A stretch of DNA of 64,000 nt from Xaviernesmea oryzae (lineage in GTDB: Bacteria; Pseudomonadota; Alphaproteobacteria; Rhizobiales; Rhizobiaceae). The notes beneath the pieces are model-generated. The model saw only the letters and a list, made by a program, of their open reading frames with translations, was not told the origin of the DNA and did not search any database. The stretch is from the NCBI RefSeq assembly GCF_900109605.1, contig NZ_FOAM01000006.1:186001-250000 (forward strand). Reading direction: 5' to 3'. Shown here piece by piece: positions 17,384 to 26,933 of the stretch (positions are counted from its first letter, which is position 1; every line of letters begins with the position of its first letter). A program made the position numbers and the translations under genes.

Positions 17384-18691
17384 TCAGACGTAACGGTTGA
17401 CGATGTTTTCCAGGAGCTCCTGCTTGCCGGAGCGGGGCTGCGGATTGAGATCGGTGCTCTCGACCAGCGAAGCCAGGTCTTCCAGGGACATCGCGGTCAG
17501 GCGCTTCTTGCCCTTTTCCGTTGCCCAGCCGGCATAGCGCTGTTCAAGCGGCTTCGACAGCGCACCATCCTCGATCATCCGTGCTGCCGCCTTCAGGCCG
17601 CGCGCGCAGGCATCCATGCCGCCGATATGGCCGATCAGCAGATCTTCCGGATCGAGCGACTGGCGGCGCAGCTTGGCGTCGAAATTGGTACCGCCGGTGG
17701 TGAAACCACCGCCTGCCAGAACCTGGTAATAGGCCAGCGCCATTTCCGGCACGTTGTTCGGGAACTGATCGGTATCCCAGCCGGACTGGTAGTCGTTGCG
17801 GTTCATGTCGATCGAGCCGAAGACGCCGAGCGCATTGGCGAGCGCCAGCTCATGCTCGAAGGAATGGCCCGCGAGGATCGCATGTCCCTGCTCGATGTTG
17901 AGCTTGACCTCGTTTTCCAGGCCGTAGGTCTTCAGGAAGCCGTAGACGGTCGCGACATCGTAATCATACTGGTGCTTGGTCGGCTCCTGCGGCTTCGGCT
18001 CGATCAGGATCGTGCCCTTGAAGCCGATCTTGTGCTTGTACTCGACGACCATGTTGAGGAAGCGGCCGAGCTGGTCCAGCTCCTGCTTCAGATTGGTGTT
18101 GAGCAGGGTCTCATAGCCTTCGCGGCCGCCCCAGAGCACATAGTTCTCGCCGTTCAGCCGGTGGGTGGCGTCGATGCAGGTCTTCACCGTGGCAGCAGCA
18201 AAAGCGAAGACATCCGGATCCGGATTGGTGGCCGCGCCCGACATGTAGCGGCGGTGCGAGAACAGGTTGGCCGTGCCCCAAAGCAGCTTCACACCGGTTT
18301 CGGCCTGCTTCTTTTCGAAGTGGTCGACGATGGCGTTGAGGTTGGCCGTGTTTTCCTTGAAGTCCTTGCCTTCCGGACGGACATCGGCATCGTGGAAGCA
18401 ATAATAGGGCGCGCCGAGCAGCTGGAAGAATTCGAAGGCTACGTCAGCCTTCAGCTTGGCCGCATCCAGCGTGTCGTTGAACCAAGGGCGCTCGAAGGTC
18501 TGGCCGCCGAAGGGATCGCCGCCCGGCCAGACGAAGGTGTGCCAATAGGCGACGGCGAAGCGCAGATGATCTTCCAGCCGCTTGCCGAGCACCACCTCGT
18601 CCGGATTGTAGTGCCGGAAGGCGAGCGGATTGGTGCTGTCAGGACCCTCGAATTTGATCTTCTGGATATTGCCGAAAAAGCCGGTGCTCAT
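17384..18691 (-). CDS. xylA: Xylose isomerase
   Basis: A 435-residue class II xylose isomerase. It begins [15 protein letters not shown] and has both family signatures: the active-site region [14 protein letters not shown], and [17 protein letters not shown] with its metal-binding Glu. Catalytic and metal residues continue in [18 protein letters not shown] and [10 protein letters not shown]. It converts D-xylose to D-xylulose in the cytosol with two divalent metal ions. A GAGGAG ribosome site precedes the start. It is the last gene of a LacI regulator-xylB-xylA operon. Confidence 0.97.
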   Translation of the reverse strand: MSTGFFGNIQKIKFEGPDSTNPLAFRHYNPDEVVLGKRLEDHLRFAVAYWHTFVWPGGDPFGGQTFERPWFNDTLDAAKLKADVAFEFFQLLGAPYYCFHDADVRPEGKDFKENTANLNAIVDHFEKKQAETGVKLLWGTANLFSHRRYMSGAATNPDPDVFAFAAATVKTCIDATHRLNGENYVLWGGREGYETLLNTNLKQELDQLGRFLNMVVEYKHKIGFKGTILIEPKPQEPTKHQYDYDVATVYGFLKTYGLENEVKLNIEQGHAILAGHSFEHELALANALGVFGSIDMNRNDYQSGWDTDQFPNNVPEMALAYYQVLAGGGFTTGGTNFDAKLRRQSLDPEDLLIGHIGGMDACARGLKAAARMIEDGALSKPLEQRYAGWATEKGKKRLTAMSLEDLASLVESTDLNPQPRSGKQELLENIVNRYV

Positions 18692-18763
18692 GGATGTCTC
18701 CTCAGTGGATTTTTCACGTTAAAGCTAGGCGCGCCCGAACACCGGATGCGCCATGGTCCGCCG

Positions 18764-20218
18764 TCAATGAGACAGCGGGCGGATTGCGGGATACAGCGCG
18801 CGGTAGCGGCCATAGGCCTCCTCATACGCCGCCGTCAGGGCCGTATCGGGTTCGATGGTCTCTGCGGTGGCGGGCGGCGTAAAGACGGAGCACGGATCGG
18901 CGCCGGTCGCGGCGACGAGGCCGAGACGGGCCGCGCCGAAGGCGGCGCCGAAATCGCCATCGGCGGGAATATCGACGGGGACGCCAAGGGCCGTGGCGAT
19001 CGAGGCCAGCCAGTAGCGAGAGCGAGAGCCGCCGCCGATGGCGGTGACGCGCGAGACTGAGGTTCCGGCCGACTTCAGCGCTTCCAGATTGTCGCGAATG
19101 GCAAAGCTCACGCCCTCGATCACCGCCTGGGTCAACACCTTGCGGCTGCTGGCATGTTCGAGTCCCATAAAGGCGCCCCGGATGGCTGCGTCATTATGCG
19201 GTGTCCGCTCACCGGAAAGATAAGGCAGGAAGGTCACGGCGGAGGGTTCCAGCAGCCGGTCACCCAGTTCAGAGGTCAGCTCGGCGGAGGATTTGCCGGT
19301 GATCTGCGCATACCAATTCAGCGCATCGGTGGCCGAGAGGATGACGCCCATCTGGTGCCATGTGTCAGGAAGCGCGTGGCAGAAGGCGTGAACCGCGCTT
19401 TCCGGCTTGGGCAGATAGGCGTCATTGGCTACAAAGAGCACGCCCGAGGTGCCGAGCGAAACGAAGGCCTGGCCTGCGGCCACCGTGCCCATGCCGCAGG
19501 CAGAGGCCGCATTGTCGCCAGCACCTCCGGCGACGACGACCTCCGTGCCCATGCCCCAGCCCCGCGCGAGATCGGCCTTCAGCGTGCCGCCAGGTGCAGT
19601 GCCCTCCACCAGCGCTGGCATCTGCGCACGCGTCATGTCGGTTGCGGCCAGAAGCGCGTCCGACCAGGCGCGCTTGCCGGTATCGAGCCAAGAGGTGCCG
19701 GCGGAATCCGACATTTCAGAAATATGCTCTCCTGTCAGCCAGAAGCGCAGATAGTCCTTGGGCAGGAGCACCTTGGCGACCTTGGCAAAGATGTCCGGCT
19801 CGTTCTCCTTGACCCAGACCAGCTTCGGCGCCGTGAAGCCGGGGAAGACGATATTGCCGGTGAGCGCGCGAAAGCGCGGGTCGGCATCGAGCCTGGCGGC
19901 CTGGGCAGCGCTGCGGGTGTCGTTCCAGAGAATGCAGGGTCGCAAGACGGCGTTGGACGCATCGAGCAGCGTCGCGCCGTGCATCTGGCCGGAGAGGCCG
20001 ATGCCCCTGACCGCCGCAAGCGCCTGCGGATGTGCCGATTTCAATCCGCCGATCGCCTCCTCCGTGGCGCGGATCCAGTGCGCCGGATCCTGCTCGGACC
20101 AGCCATGATGCGGTCGGGAGACGGTCAATTCTCCCGAGGCCGAACCGACGATGCGCTGCGATTCATCGATCAGAAGCGCTTTGACGCCGGAAGTTCCGAG
20201 GTCGAGGCCGAGAAACAT
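18764..20218 (-). CDS. xylB: Xylulokinase
   Basis: A 484-residue FGGY-family kinase. MFLGLDLGTSGVKALLIDE gives the N-terminal phosphate-binding loop, GIGLSGQMHGA the catalytic-site region, and GGAGDNAASACGMG the second ATPase motif. The FGGY signature region follows with AVIEGVSFAIRDNLEALK. It phosphorylates D-xylulose to xylulose 5-phosphate, which enters the pentose phosphate pathway. Only 3 bases separate it from the upstream regulator gene, and its GGAGAG ribosome site lies within the end of that gene, which implies coupling. A gap of 72 bases leads to xylA. Confidence 0.97.
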   Translation of the reverse strand: MFLGLDLGTSGVKALLIDESQRIVGSASGELTVSRPHHGWSEQDPAHWIRATEEAIGGLKSAHPQALAAVRGIGLSGQMHGATLLDASNAVLRPCILWNDTRSAAQAARLDADPRFRALTGNIVFPGFTAPKLVWVKENEPDIFAKVAKVLLPKDYLRFWLTGEHISEMSDSAGTSWLDTGKRAWSDALLAATDMTRAQMPALVEGTAPGGTLKADLARGWGMGTEVVVAGGAGDNAASACGMGTVAAGQAFVSLGTSGVLFVANDAYLPKPESAVHAFCHALPDTWHQMGVILSATDALNWYAQITGKSSAELTSELGDRLLEPSAVTFLPYLSGERTPHNDAAIRGAFMGLEHASSRKVLTQAVIEGVSFAIRDNLEALKSAGTSVSRVTAIGGGSRSRYWLASIATALGVPVDIPADGDFGAAFGAARLGLVAATGADPCSVFTPPATAETIEPDTALTAAYEEAYGRYRALYPAIRPLSH

Positions 20219-20221
20219 GAC

Positions 20222-21304
20222 TTACTCTCCTGTGGGCAAATGGGGGTCGGACAGGGCCTGACGGGCAGGCGGCAGATTGTCCTTCAAGAAAATATCGATG
20301 CGGATGCGCTCCTGAGCCGGATCGAAGACGAGGCCGTCGGCAAAGGCGCGCAACACACGCACGGCACTACGGGCGATGTGGCCGGGATCCTGGGCAAGCA
20401 CGGCATCCACCAGCCCTTCTTCCAGAGCCTGGCGCGTATGGTCGGATAGTTCATGCACCACGACGGCCTGAGGACGCGGCATCTTCGTCTGCGCCAAGGC
20501 ACGCACGAGGCCGCGGTCGCCGGCGCCGAGGCTGTAAATGCCGGCGAGGTCAGGCTGCTCGGCCAGAAGGCGCTTCGCCAGCGCCTCCACCTTCGCCGGA
20601 TCGTCCTCCCCTTCCAGAACCGGCAGCAGCGTCAGCCCTTCTCCCGCCTCCCTAAGCGCCTGGGCAAATCCATCCAGCCGCTCGCGATGGTCGCGCAGGC
20701 TGAGAGAGCCGGCGATCACCGCCACCGCGCCGCGACTGCCCGACAGAAACCGGCGCATCAGCCCGCCGGCGGTGCGCCCTGCCGCCATATTGTCAATGCC
20801 GGCAAAGTGGTTGCGCCCTGAGGCAGGCAGATCCGAGACAAGCGTCGCCACGGGAATGCCCCGCGCCTGCAAGGTCCGCACGGCGGCTGCCACTTCCGGC
20901 GCCTCGACGGCGACCACGGCAATGCCGGCCGGCTCGTCTTCGCCCGCCTTGATCAGCGCTGCTGCAAGCGCTGGCGCATCGAGCGGCGGCACGCAATCCA
21001 GCGACACGGCGACACGCTCCAGTCCGCCGGGTCTGAGCGCGGGATTGCCGACCTGGCGCACATGCGCCTCTAGCGCGCGCATGAAAGGATTGTCACCCGA
21101 AGGCAGGATGAAACGGATGGGATAGATGCGGCTCTTGGCCAGATTGGCGGCAGCAACGTCGCGCACATAGCCAAGCCGCTCCACGGCGGCCTGCACACGC
21201 AGTCGCGTCTCGCTGCGCACGCCCGCCCGCGCGTTCAGTACCCTGTCGACGGTTGCCAGGCTGACGCCCGCTTCCGCCGCGATGTCGTGCACCGTCGGCC
21301 GCAT
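20222..21304 (-). CDS. LacI-family regulator of the xylose operon
   Basis: A 360-residue repressor. The LacI-type helix-turn-helix (residues 3-50) reads VHDIAAEAGVSLATVDRVLN. The rest (about 62-340) is a periplasmic-binding-protein-like ligand domain with AGIDNMAAGRTAGGLMRRF and AVVVHELSDHTRQALEEG. The start has a GGGAGGAAG ribosome site. It is the first gene of the xylB-xylA operon. A pair of palindromes lies upstream at 21340-21376 and probably serves autoregulation. The inducer is presumably xylose, inferred from the operon. Confidence 0.92.
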   Translation of the reverse strand: MRPTVHDIAAEAGVSLATVDRVLNARAGVRSETRLRVQAAVERLGYVRDVAAANLAKSRIYPIRFILPSGDNPFMRALEAHVRQVGNPALRPGGLERVAVSLDCVPPLDAPALAAALIKAGEDEPAGIAVVAVEAPEVAAAVRTLQARGIPVATLVSDLPASGRNHFAGIDNMAAGRTAGGLMRRFLSGSRGAVAVIAGSLSLRDHRERLDGFAQALREAGEGLTLLPVLEGEDDPAKVEALAKRLLAEQPDLAGIYSLGAGDRGLVRALAQTKMPRPQAVVVHELSDHTRQALEEGLVDAVLAQDPGHIARSAVRVLRAFADGLVFDPAQERIRIDIFLKDNLPPARQALSDPHLPTGE

Positions 21305-21339
21305 GATCTTCCTCCCGGCCGAAGGCTTAGAACAGATCC

Positions 21340-21376
21340 TGATGCACGTAAATCAAATTCTGATGTACGTGCATCA
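21340..21376. promoter_or_regulatory. Tandem LacI operators before the xyl regulator
   Basis: Two 16-base palindromes, TGATGCACGTAAATCA (21340-21355) and TGATGTACGTGCATCA (21361-21376), share the pattern TGATG-ACGT-ATCA. Their centres are 21 bp apart, two helical turns, so two dimers would bind the same face. They lie 36-72 bases upstream of the regulator's start codon. The ACGT core and flanks differ from the AACGTT sites found elsewhere in the window. Confidence 0.68.
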
Positions 21377-21400
21377 TTTTTCGTTTGCAGGAGAATGACC

Positions 21401-22555
21401 TCAGGCAATCGGCTTGGTGAAGGCGTGGGTGAACTCGACCGTTCCCTGTCCGTCGCGCGCCTCGCCGAACGCCACATCCATGGCCTCGGTGTTGATGCGC
21501 ACCAGCGCGAAGCCGCCAAGAAAGGCGGCACAAGCGGTGAAGATATCGAGCCCATCGGCCTGGTAAGCCATGGCTTGATCATGCTGATGGCCATGGAATA
21601 GCCCGACGACGCGATAGGGCTTGAGGATCTCCACAAGCGCGGCCCGCTCAGCGGCGCTCCACCAATGCGCTTCGCCTGCGCCGGTGGCATCGAAGGTCTT
21701 GGCCTGCGGATCCCAGACCTCGGTGGAGAAATGATCCCAGCCATAATGCTGGAAGATCGCCACCGGGCGGCCGTCGGCAGCGCTGGCGGCGAGGTCGGCC
21801 TTCAGCCAGTCGAGCCCGCTTGGCGCGCCATGGCCCCGGTCGCCGCCGAAGCGCTGCAGCTGCACCAGATGCAAACCGCCCCAATCCCAGGAATAGCTGT
21901 CGGAGAGCACGTCATAATTGCCGACCGGCACGGGCGGCGTCGAGAAGACCGTCGAGCGATGGGTGAACTCGACATAATCGCGCAGCTCGCGGCGATACCA
22001 ATCGACATGTCCAGCCGCACCGTCCTGATCGATATCATGATTGCCGAGGCCGACATAGGCCGGCATGGCCAGTTGGCCGGGGCCGGATCCCTGACTGTAA
22101 CGGTTGGCGAACTGCTTGAGCTGCCAGCCCTCGCCCGGCACCTTGACCTGACCACCGCCATCGTCGGTGAGGTCGCCGGCAATCACCAAGCCAAGGGGGC
22201 GGGCAATCGGCTGGCCGGCGCTATAAAGGCCGCTCGGCTGCCCGCCGATCCGCTCAGGCCAGGCCTTGCCGGCCAGCGCATTCAGCGCCGTGACATGGCG
22301 AACCAGATTGGCGTCGGTCTTTCCCTGCTCGGCGCAATCGGGCGACAGCGCATCCGCCGAGATCAGACAGGCATGCACATCGGAGGTGAAAAGGAAGGTG
22401 GCGTCGACAGGCGGCCGGCTTGTCGTAGCAGATGCGGCACCTGGCGCCGCTGCCTGAGACCAGGCCGGTCCGGCCGGCGAGGTCGCAGTTGCCAGCAACG
22501 CACCGCCAGCACCGCGCAGAAATCGCCGCCGGGATAGTCCTGTCAACAAGGGCAT
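21401..22555 (-). CDS. Tat-exported metallophosphoesterase
   Basis: A 384-residue calcineurin-like phosphoesterase. The N-terminus SRRRFLRGAGGALLATATSP is a twin-arginine signal, so the folded enzyme is exported. Metal-ligand motifs follow in the standard order: FTSDVHA, AGDLTDDGGG, GLGNHDID, IFQHYGWD and LFHGHQHDQ. A two-metal centre is therefore expected. The substrate is unknown and could be a phosphoester in the periplasm. The gene ends about 25 bases from the xyl operators on the same strand, but looks like an independent unit. Confidence 0.9.
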   Translation of the reverse strand: MPLLTGLSRRRFLRGAGGALLATATSPAGPAWSQAAAPGAASATTSRPPVDATFLFTSDVHACLISADALSPDCAEQGKTDANLVRHVTALNALAGKAWPERIGGQPSGLYSAGQPIARPLGLVIAGDLTDDGGGQVKVPGEGWQLKQFANRYSQGSGPGQLAMPAYVGLGNHDIDQDGAAGHVDWYRRELRDYVEFTHRSTVFSTPPVPVGNYDVLSDSYSWDWGGLHLVQLQRFGGDRGHGAPSGLDWLKADLAASAADGRPVAIFQHYGWDHFSTEVWDPQAKTFDATGAGEAHWWSAAERAALVEILKPYRVVGLFHGHQHDQAMAYQADGLDIFTACAAFLGGFALVRINTEAMDVAFGEARDGQGTVEFTHAFTKPIA

Positions 22556-22792
22556 GGGCCAAGCTCCTTTCCATGCGCCACCGCTCAGTCAGGCAGCGCC
22601 GCCTGCTTCGTCGGCAAAGCTTGACACGGGCAGAGCCCGGTCGCGAGCAGATTTGCAGGGGACCAGAGCGAAAAATGCAATCATTGACCGTAATGCGGAC
22701 GGCGAAGATGCCAAGGCACCGGCGCAGCCGTGATCGCCGCGCCGGTGCAAGACCGATCCTCATATCTGCCGTTCAGGCTGCCCTGCGCCGCC

Positions 22793-24406
22793 TCAATGCC
22801 CGCCGCCGGCACCCGATGGCGCGGCCTGCGGTTTCTTGATCAGCGCCACGCAGAGGATCAACGCCGAGAACAGGCCGGTGAGCAGGATGAAAATATCCGA
22901 GAAGGACATGACCGAGGCCTGGGTCTGGACAATGCCGGACAATTGCCTGAGCGCGGCCGTGTGGCCATCGATGCCGTGCGCGGTGTAATTTCCGGCAATC
23001 GTGTTCAGCTTCTCTACGGCCGCCGGATTGCCCCAATGCACATGTTCGGAGAGCTGGGCATAGTGCATATCCTGCCTGCGGGTCAGAAGCGTGTTGATGA
23101 TGGCAAGGCCGACGGCGCCGCCGAGATTTCGGGTCAGGTTGAACAGGCCGGATGCGCCGCCGATTCGCTCGCGCGGCAGCGTGCCGAGCGCGATGTTGTT
23201 AATCGGCACCATGCACATCATCAGCCCGAAGCCGCGCAGGATCTGCGGCACCAGAAGCTCATAGAAATCCCAGTCGGCGGTGATACCGCTCATGATCCAG
23301 GTGCCGAGCGAAAAGCTGGTGAAGCCGGCGACCATCAGCGCGCGCGGATCGAATTTGCCCGAGAGAATGCCGGCAATCGGCGCGGTGAAGAACATGGCGA
23401 GACCGGAGACGAACATGGTCTCGCCGATCATCAGCGAGTCGTAATGGCGGATGCGCCCGAGATAGAGCGGGTAGAGATAGGTCAGGCCATAGAGCCCGAT
23501 GCCCATGATGAAGGAAAAAAGCGAACCGAAGGCAAAGTTGCGGTTCGAGAAGGACCGCAGATCCACCACGGGAAAGTCGACCGTGAAGGCTCTCCAGAAG
23601 AAGACGACCGCGGCAATGGCGCTGGCGACGGCGCCGAACACGATTCGTTCGTCGCTGAACCAGTCATTGGTATTGCCCTCTTCCAGCACATATTCCAGCG
23701 CGCCGAGAAAGACCCCCATCGAGATGAGGCCCCACCAGTCGAAGCGCTTGAACAGCGCGAGATTGGGCTTGTCGAAATCGATATAGGTCCAGGTGACGAT
23801 CGCCACGACGATGCCGGGGGGAACGTTGACCAGAAACAGCCAGTGCCAGGAGAAGGCATGGCTGAGATAACCGCCGACCGTCGGGCCGATGGTGGGCGCC
23901 AGCGTGGCGATCAGGCCGATGATCGGCGAGACGACATTGCGCTTGGAGGGCGGGAAGATGGTGAAGGCGGCCGCGAAGACCGAGGGAATCATGCCGCCGC
24001 CGATAAAGCCCTGCAGCGCGCGATAGATGATCATTTCCTCGATGCTGCTGGACGTGGCGGCCAGCGCGCTGGCAACGGTGAAGCCGATGGCGGCGCTGGC
24101 AAAGAGCACGCGCGTCGACACGATGCGCGCCAGCGTGCCGGACAGCGGGATCATGATCACCTCGGCGATCAGATAGGAGGTCTGAACCCAGCCAATTTCG
24201 TCCGAACCGGCGGAGATACCGGCCTGGATTTCCGCAAGCGAGGCCGAGACGATCTGAATGTCGAGGATCGACATGAACATGCCGACAACCATGGCGAAAA
24301 AGGCAATGAGCCGCTTCGGGTCCATCCGCTCTTCCGCCGGCGCCATCGGACGGGCCGGCTGTTGGACGGGCCGCGCGCCGGATCCGACCGCTTGAATTGA
24401 GGCCAT
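22793..24406 (-). CDS. DHA2-family drug efflux transporter (EmrB-like)
   Basis: A 537-residue MFS transporter with about 14 membrane segments. DHA2 landmarks are MFMSILDIQIVSASLAEIQ in helix 1, GWVQTSYLIAEVIMIPLSG in helix 2, and IGPTVGGYLSHAFSWHWLF in the motif C region. It works with a membrane-fusion protein to export hydrophobic compounds by proton antiport. I chose the ATG at 24406, preceded by a GGCGGAGA ribosome site. It lies downstream of the HlyD-family gene on the same strand, the usual EmrA-EmrB order. Substrate unknown. Confidence 0.93.
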   Translation of the reverse strand: MASIQAVGSGARPVQQPARPMAPAEERMDPKRLIAFFAMVVGMFMSILDIQIVSASLAEIQAGISAGSDEIGWVQTSYLIAEVIMIPLSGTLARIVSTRVLFASAAIGFTVASALAATSSSIEEMIIYRALQGFIGGGMIPSVFAAAFTIFPPSKRNVVSPIIGLIATLAPTIGPTVGGYLSHAFSWHWLFLVNVPPGIVVAIVTWTYIDFDKPNLALFKRFDWWGLISMGVFLGALEYVLEEGNTNDWFSDERIVFGAVASAIAAVVFFWRAFTVDFPVVDLRSFSNRNFAFGSLFSFIMGIGLYGLTYLYPLYLGRIRHYDSLMIGETMFVSGLAMFFTAPIAGILSGKFDPRALMVAGFTSFSLGTWIMSGITADWDFYELLVPQILRGFGLMMCMVPINNIALGTLPRERIGGASGLFNLTRNLGGAVGLAIINTLLTRRQDMHYAQLSEHVHWGNPAAVEKLNTIAGNYTAHGIDGHTAALRQLSGIVQTQASVMSFSDIFILLTGLFSALILCVALIKKPQAAPSGAGGGH

Positions 24407-24607
24407 GGCTGATGTCTCCGCCTGTCTGCCCTGAAGCGTCGTGAGGGTCGCGGTCACCGCGCTGGATGCGCGCCCGGGCCGGCCGGCGGCTTCGTCCTTT
24501 GAAAATTGATGTTTATCCGGCCAGGACGAAGCCCGGCCGCACCGGCGCAAGCCGGGCAAGGCAACCGCCGGGGCGAGCCCGGCGGGCGATCTTCATGCCG
24601 AAGCGCC

Positions 24608-25855
24608 TTACTTGGCGGCAGTATCGGTGGCGCCGGGGGCCGTGCGGCGGTCGACATCGACGACCACGCTCAGGCCCGCGCGCAGCCGGCCACTGTCGAG
24701 CGCATCCTTGGGCAAGCTGATGCGAACGGGAACCCGTTGGATCACCTTGGTGAAGTTGCCCGTGGCGTTCTCAGGCGGCAGCAGCGAGAAGACCGAGCCG
24801 GAGGCCGGCGCGATCGACTGGACGGTGCCTTCGATCGGCTTTTCGTCATAGGCATCGACATGCACCTTGACCTTCGATCCGGGCACGAGGCCGGCGATCT
24901 GGGTCTCCTTGAAGTTCGCGTCGATATAGAGTGCCTCGGTCGGCACCAGGGCGGCGAGCCGCTGGCCCGAGGAAACGAGATCCCCCTTCTGCACCGAGAC
25001 ATTGCCGACGACACCGTCATAGGGCGCCTTGAGAATGGTGAAGCTCAGGTCGCGCGCCGCCTTGTCGCGGGCCAGCTCGAGCGATCGGATGGTGCTCTCC
25101 GCCTCGGCACGCTGCGCCTTGAGAACCGCGATATTGGCATCCGCGACGGCGATGCTGGAATCGGCGGCCAGCAGATTGGCGCGGGCCTGATCGAGCGCCA
25201 CATTGGCCGCATCCAGCGCGGCAGCCGTGCCGACCGAGCGGGAGGCGAGATCGCTCTCGCGCCGCTGGGTGATTTCCGCGCCGCGCACAGCGGCCTGCAG
25301 AGCCACCTTCTGCGCCTGCGCCTGAGCCCGCGAGGCCTCGGCACCCGTGGTCTGCGCATCAAAACGGGCAAGCGACAGCTTCTCGGTGGCGATCTGCGCC
25401 TCGGCCTGTTCGAGCGCGATGCGATAATCGCCATTGTCGAGAACGACAAGCGGATCGCCGGCCTTCACATGCTGGTTGGCGATCACCGGGACGCTCTCGA
25501 CATAGCCTGACACCTTCGGCGAGATCGATGCGATGTCGCCTTCGATATAGGCGTCGTCGGTCGAAACCATGAAGCGGCCATTGGTCCACCATTCATGGCC
25601 GTACCAGGCAGCGCCCGCCAGAACGGCAAGACCGATGATCGGCAGCAGGAAACCACGGCGCTTCTTTGCCGGTGCGGCGGCCTGCGCCTGAGCAGCCTGG
25701 GCCGGCGCAGCCTGTGCGGGCGCAGCCTCAGCCTTGCTTTCCGCCGGACGCACCTCGCCTGTCGGCTGGCCTTCGCGCACTGTTGCCGACGGATCGGCCG
25801 GGAGAGTTTCGACAGGGCGAACGTGCGCCGCGCTGGAAGTGGTCTTGGCTGCCAT
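24608..25855 (-). CDS. HlyD-family membrane-fusion protein (EmrA-like)
   Basis: A 416-residue periplasmic adaptor. After a Pro/Ala-rich cytosolic tail there is one membrane anchor (about residues 65-85: FLLPIIGLAVLAGAAWYG). The biotinyl-lipoyl halves are seen as VIANQHVKAGDPLVVLDNGD and FTILKAPYDGVVGNVSVQKG, and a long helical hairpin (about 135-245) separates them. The C-terminal SLPKDALDSGRLRAGLSVVV is also typical. It bridges the DHA2 pump to an outer-membrane channel. The promoter carries two TetR operators, so the divergent TetR gene is its repressor. Confidence 0.92.
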   Translation of the reverse strand: MAAKTTSSAAHVRPVETLPADPSATVREGQPTGEVRPAESKAEAAPAQAAPAQAAQAQAAAPAKKRRGFLLPIIGLAVLAGAAWYGHEWWTNGRFMVSTDDAYIEGDIASISPKVSGYVESVPVIANQHVKAGDPLVVLDNGDYRIALEQAEAQIATEKLSLARFDAQTTGAEASRAQAQAQKVALQAAVRGAEITQRRESDLASRSVGTAAALDAANVALDQARANLLAADSSIAVADANIAVLKAQRAEAESTIRSLELARDKAARDLSFTILKAPYDGVVGNVSVQKGDLVSSGQRLAALVPTEALYIDANFKETQIAGLVPGSKVKVHVDAYDEKPIEGTVQSIAPASGSVFSLLPPENATGNFTKVIQRVPVRISLPKDALDSGRLRAGLSVVVDVDRRTAPGATDTAAK

Positions 25856-25898
25856 GGAAGCATACCCGCAAAATGAAGAGAAAAGCGAAGGATCGGAC

Positions 25899-25914
25899 CG
25901 AACCGTTCGGTTCG
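25899..25914. promoter_or_regulatory. TetR operator 1 (efflux side)
   Basis: CGAACCGTTCGGTTCG is a palindrome, with CGAACCG arms and a 2-base centre. It lies just downstream of the proposed minus-strand -10 element (25919-25924), covering the transcription start of the efflux operon. Confidence 0.72.
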
Positions 25915-25916
25915 AA

Positions 25917-25947
25917 TTGACATAGGCTGAATGATCGCCCATATCAA
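25917..25947. promoter_or_regulatory. Overlapping divergent promoters of tetR and the efflux operon
   Basis: On the plus strand TTGACA (25917-25922) is followed after 17 bases by CATATC (25940-25945), toward tetR. On the minus strand TTGATA (25942-25947) is followed after 17 bases by TATGTC (25919-25924), toward the efflux genes. The two promoters overlap almost completely, so only one polymerase can bind at a time. Confidence 0.5.
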
Positions 25948-25955
25948 GAGGAAAT

Positions 25956-25971
25956 CGAACCGCTCGGTTCG
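25956..25971. promoter_or_regulatory. TetR operator 2 (regulator side)
   Basis: CGAACCGCTCGGTTCG repeats the arms of operator 1, 57 bases away. It lies downstream of the plus-strand promoter and just before the ribosome site of the tetR gene, so binding would give autorepression. Confidence 0.72.
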
Positions 25972-25980
25972 AAAAGGTTG

Positions 25981-26709
25981 ATGACGATGAACGAAGTGAA
26001 AACCAGGGACGATATGGCTTTGCGTGCCCCCGTACAGGACGAGGATCAGGCCGGATCAGGCAGGCGCGTGGCCGGGGCGGATCCGGCCAAGCGCGAGCAG
26101 ATTCTGGCGGGCGCCAAGCGTGTCTTCATGAGCGTCGGCTTTGACGCCGCCAGCATGAACGACATCGCCCGCGAGGCGGGCGTTTCCAAAGGCACGATCT
26201 ACGTCTATTTCGACAATAAGGAAGACCTCTTCTGTCGCCTGATCGAGGAAGAGCGCGCGCGCTTCGTGCGCAACGTCAAGGATACGCTGAACGATCAGGC
26301 GCCCATTCAGCATACGTTGACAGGGTTCGGCATCCGCTTTGCCACCCATGTCTGTTCCGAGAGCACGATCTGCGCCATGCGCTCCGTTCTTTCGGTGAAG
26401 GAACGTATGCCGCAACTGACTAAACGTTTCTTCTCCGCTACGCCGGAAAATGTCTATACGGTGCTGAAATCCTTTCTTGACCGTCAGGTCGATGCCGGCC
26501 GGCTCGAGATCGACGATGTGGAGCTGGCCGCGCGCCAGTTCATCGACCTGTGCACCGCTGGCGTGTTCAAGCGCCGCCTCTTCGGCGATCTCGCCGTGCC
26601 GCCAGACGAAGACGAAATCGCCCGGATGGTCGCCTCCGCCGTGCGCCTCTTCACCGTCGGTTATGCGCCATCGGCCCAAGGCTATGAGCGCGAGCAGCGC
26701 CACGCCTGA
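25981..26709 (+). CDS. TetR/AcrR-family repressor
   Basis: A 242-residue regulator. The TetR helix-turn-helix (about residues 35-85) has ILAGAKRVFMSVGFDAASMN and then IAREAGVSKGTIYVYFDNKE. The variable C-terminal domain would bind the inducing drug. Starts at 25981 and 25987 are both possible, and the AAAAGG just upstream fits the second better by spacing. It is divergent from an EmrAB-like operon, with two matching operators in the shared promoter region, so it very likely represses both units. Confidence 0.92.
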   Translation: MTMNEVKTRDDMALRAPVQDEDQAGSGRRVAGADPAKREQILAGAKRVFMSVGFDAASMNDIAREAGVSKGTIYVYFDNKEDLFCRLIEEERARFVRNVKDTLNDQAPIQHTLTGFGIRFATHVCSESTICAMRSVLSVKERMPQLTKRFFSATPENVYTVLKSFLDRQVDAGRLEIDDVELAARQFIDLCTAGVFKRRLFGDLAVPPDEDEIARMVASAVRLFTVGYAPSAQGYEREQRHA

Positions 26710-26933
26710 TCGTTTCCATCATCGTCTTGGAGCGCGGAGACGAGAAAAAAGCGGGCGGACTGTGGGCCAACCCGCTCTGGTCACGCGATCGTATGCTTGC
26801 CGTTCCTAAAAGAGCCAATAGATATGTGCGCAAGCGCCGCTGGGGCGCTGCCGCACGCCCGCATGTCTCGCCTTTCTAAGGCAGGTGCGGCCGCGTTTGC
26901 CGGCCGACCCGACCGAAGAAGGAACCCGCCCTG

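Noticed and set aside
17627-19060. Open frame of 477 codons on the plus strand
   Set aside because: Antisense to xylA and the end of xylB. No motif.
22730-24400. Open frame of 556 codons on the plus strand
   Set aside because: Antisense to the DHA2 transporter gene. Charged repetitive composition without any domain.
26710-26933. Possible manganese (yybP-ykoY) riboswitch before terC
   Set aside because: The leader has GC-rich stems, but I could not find the conserved loop sequences of that riboswitch.
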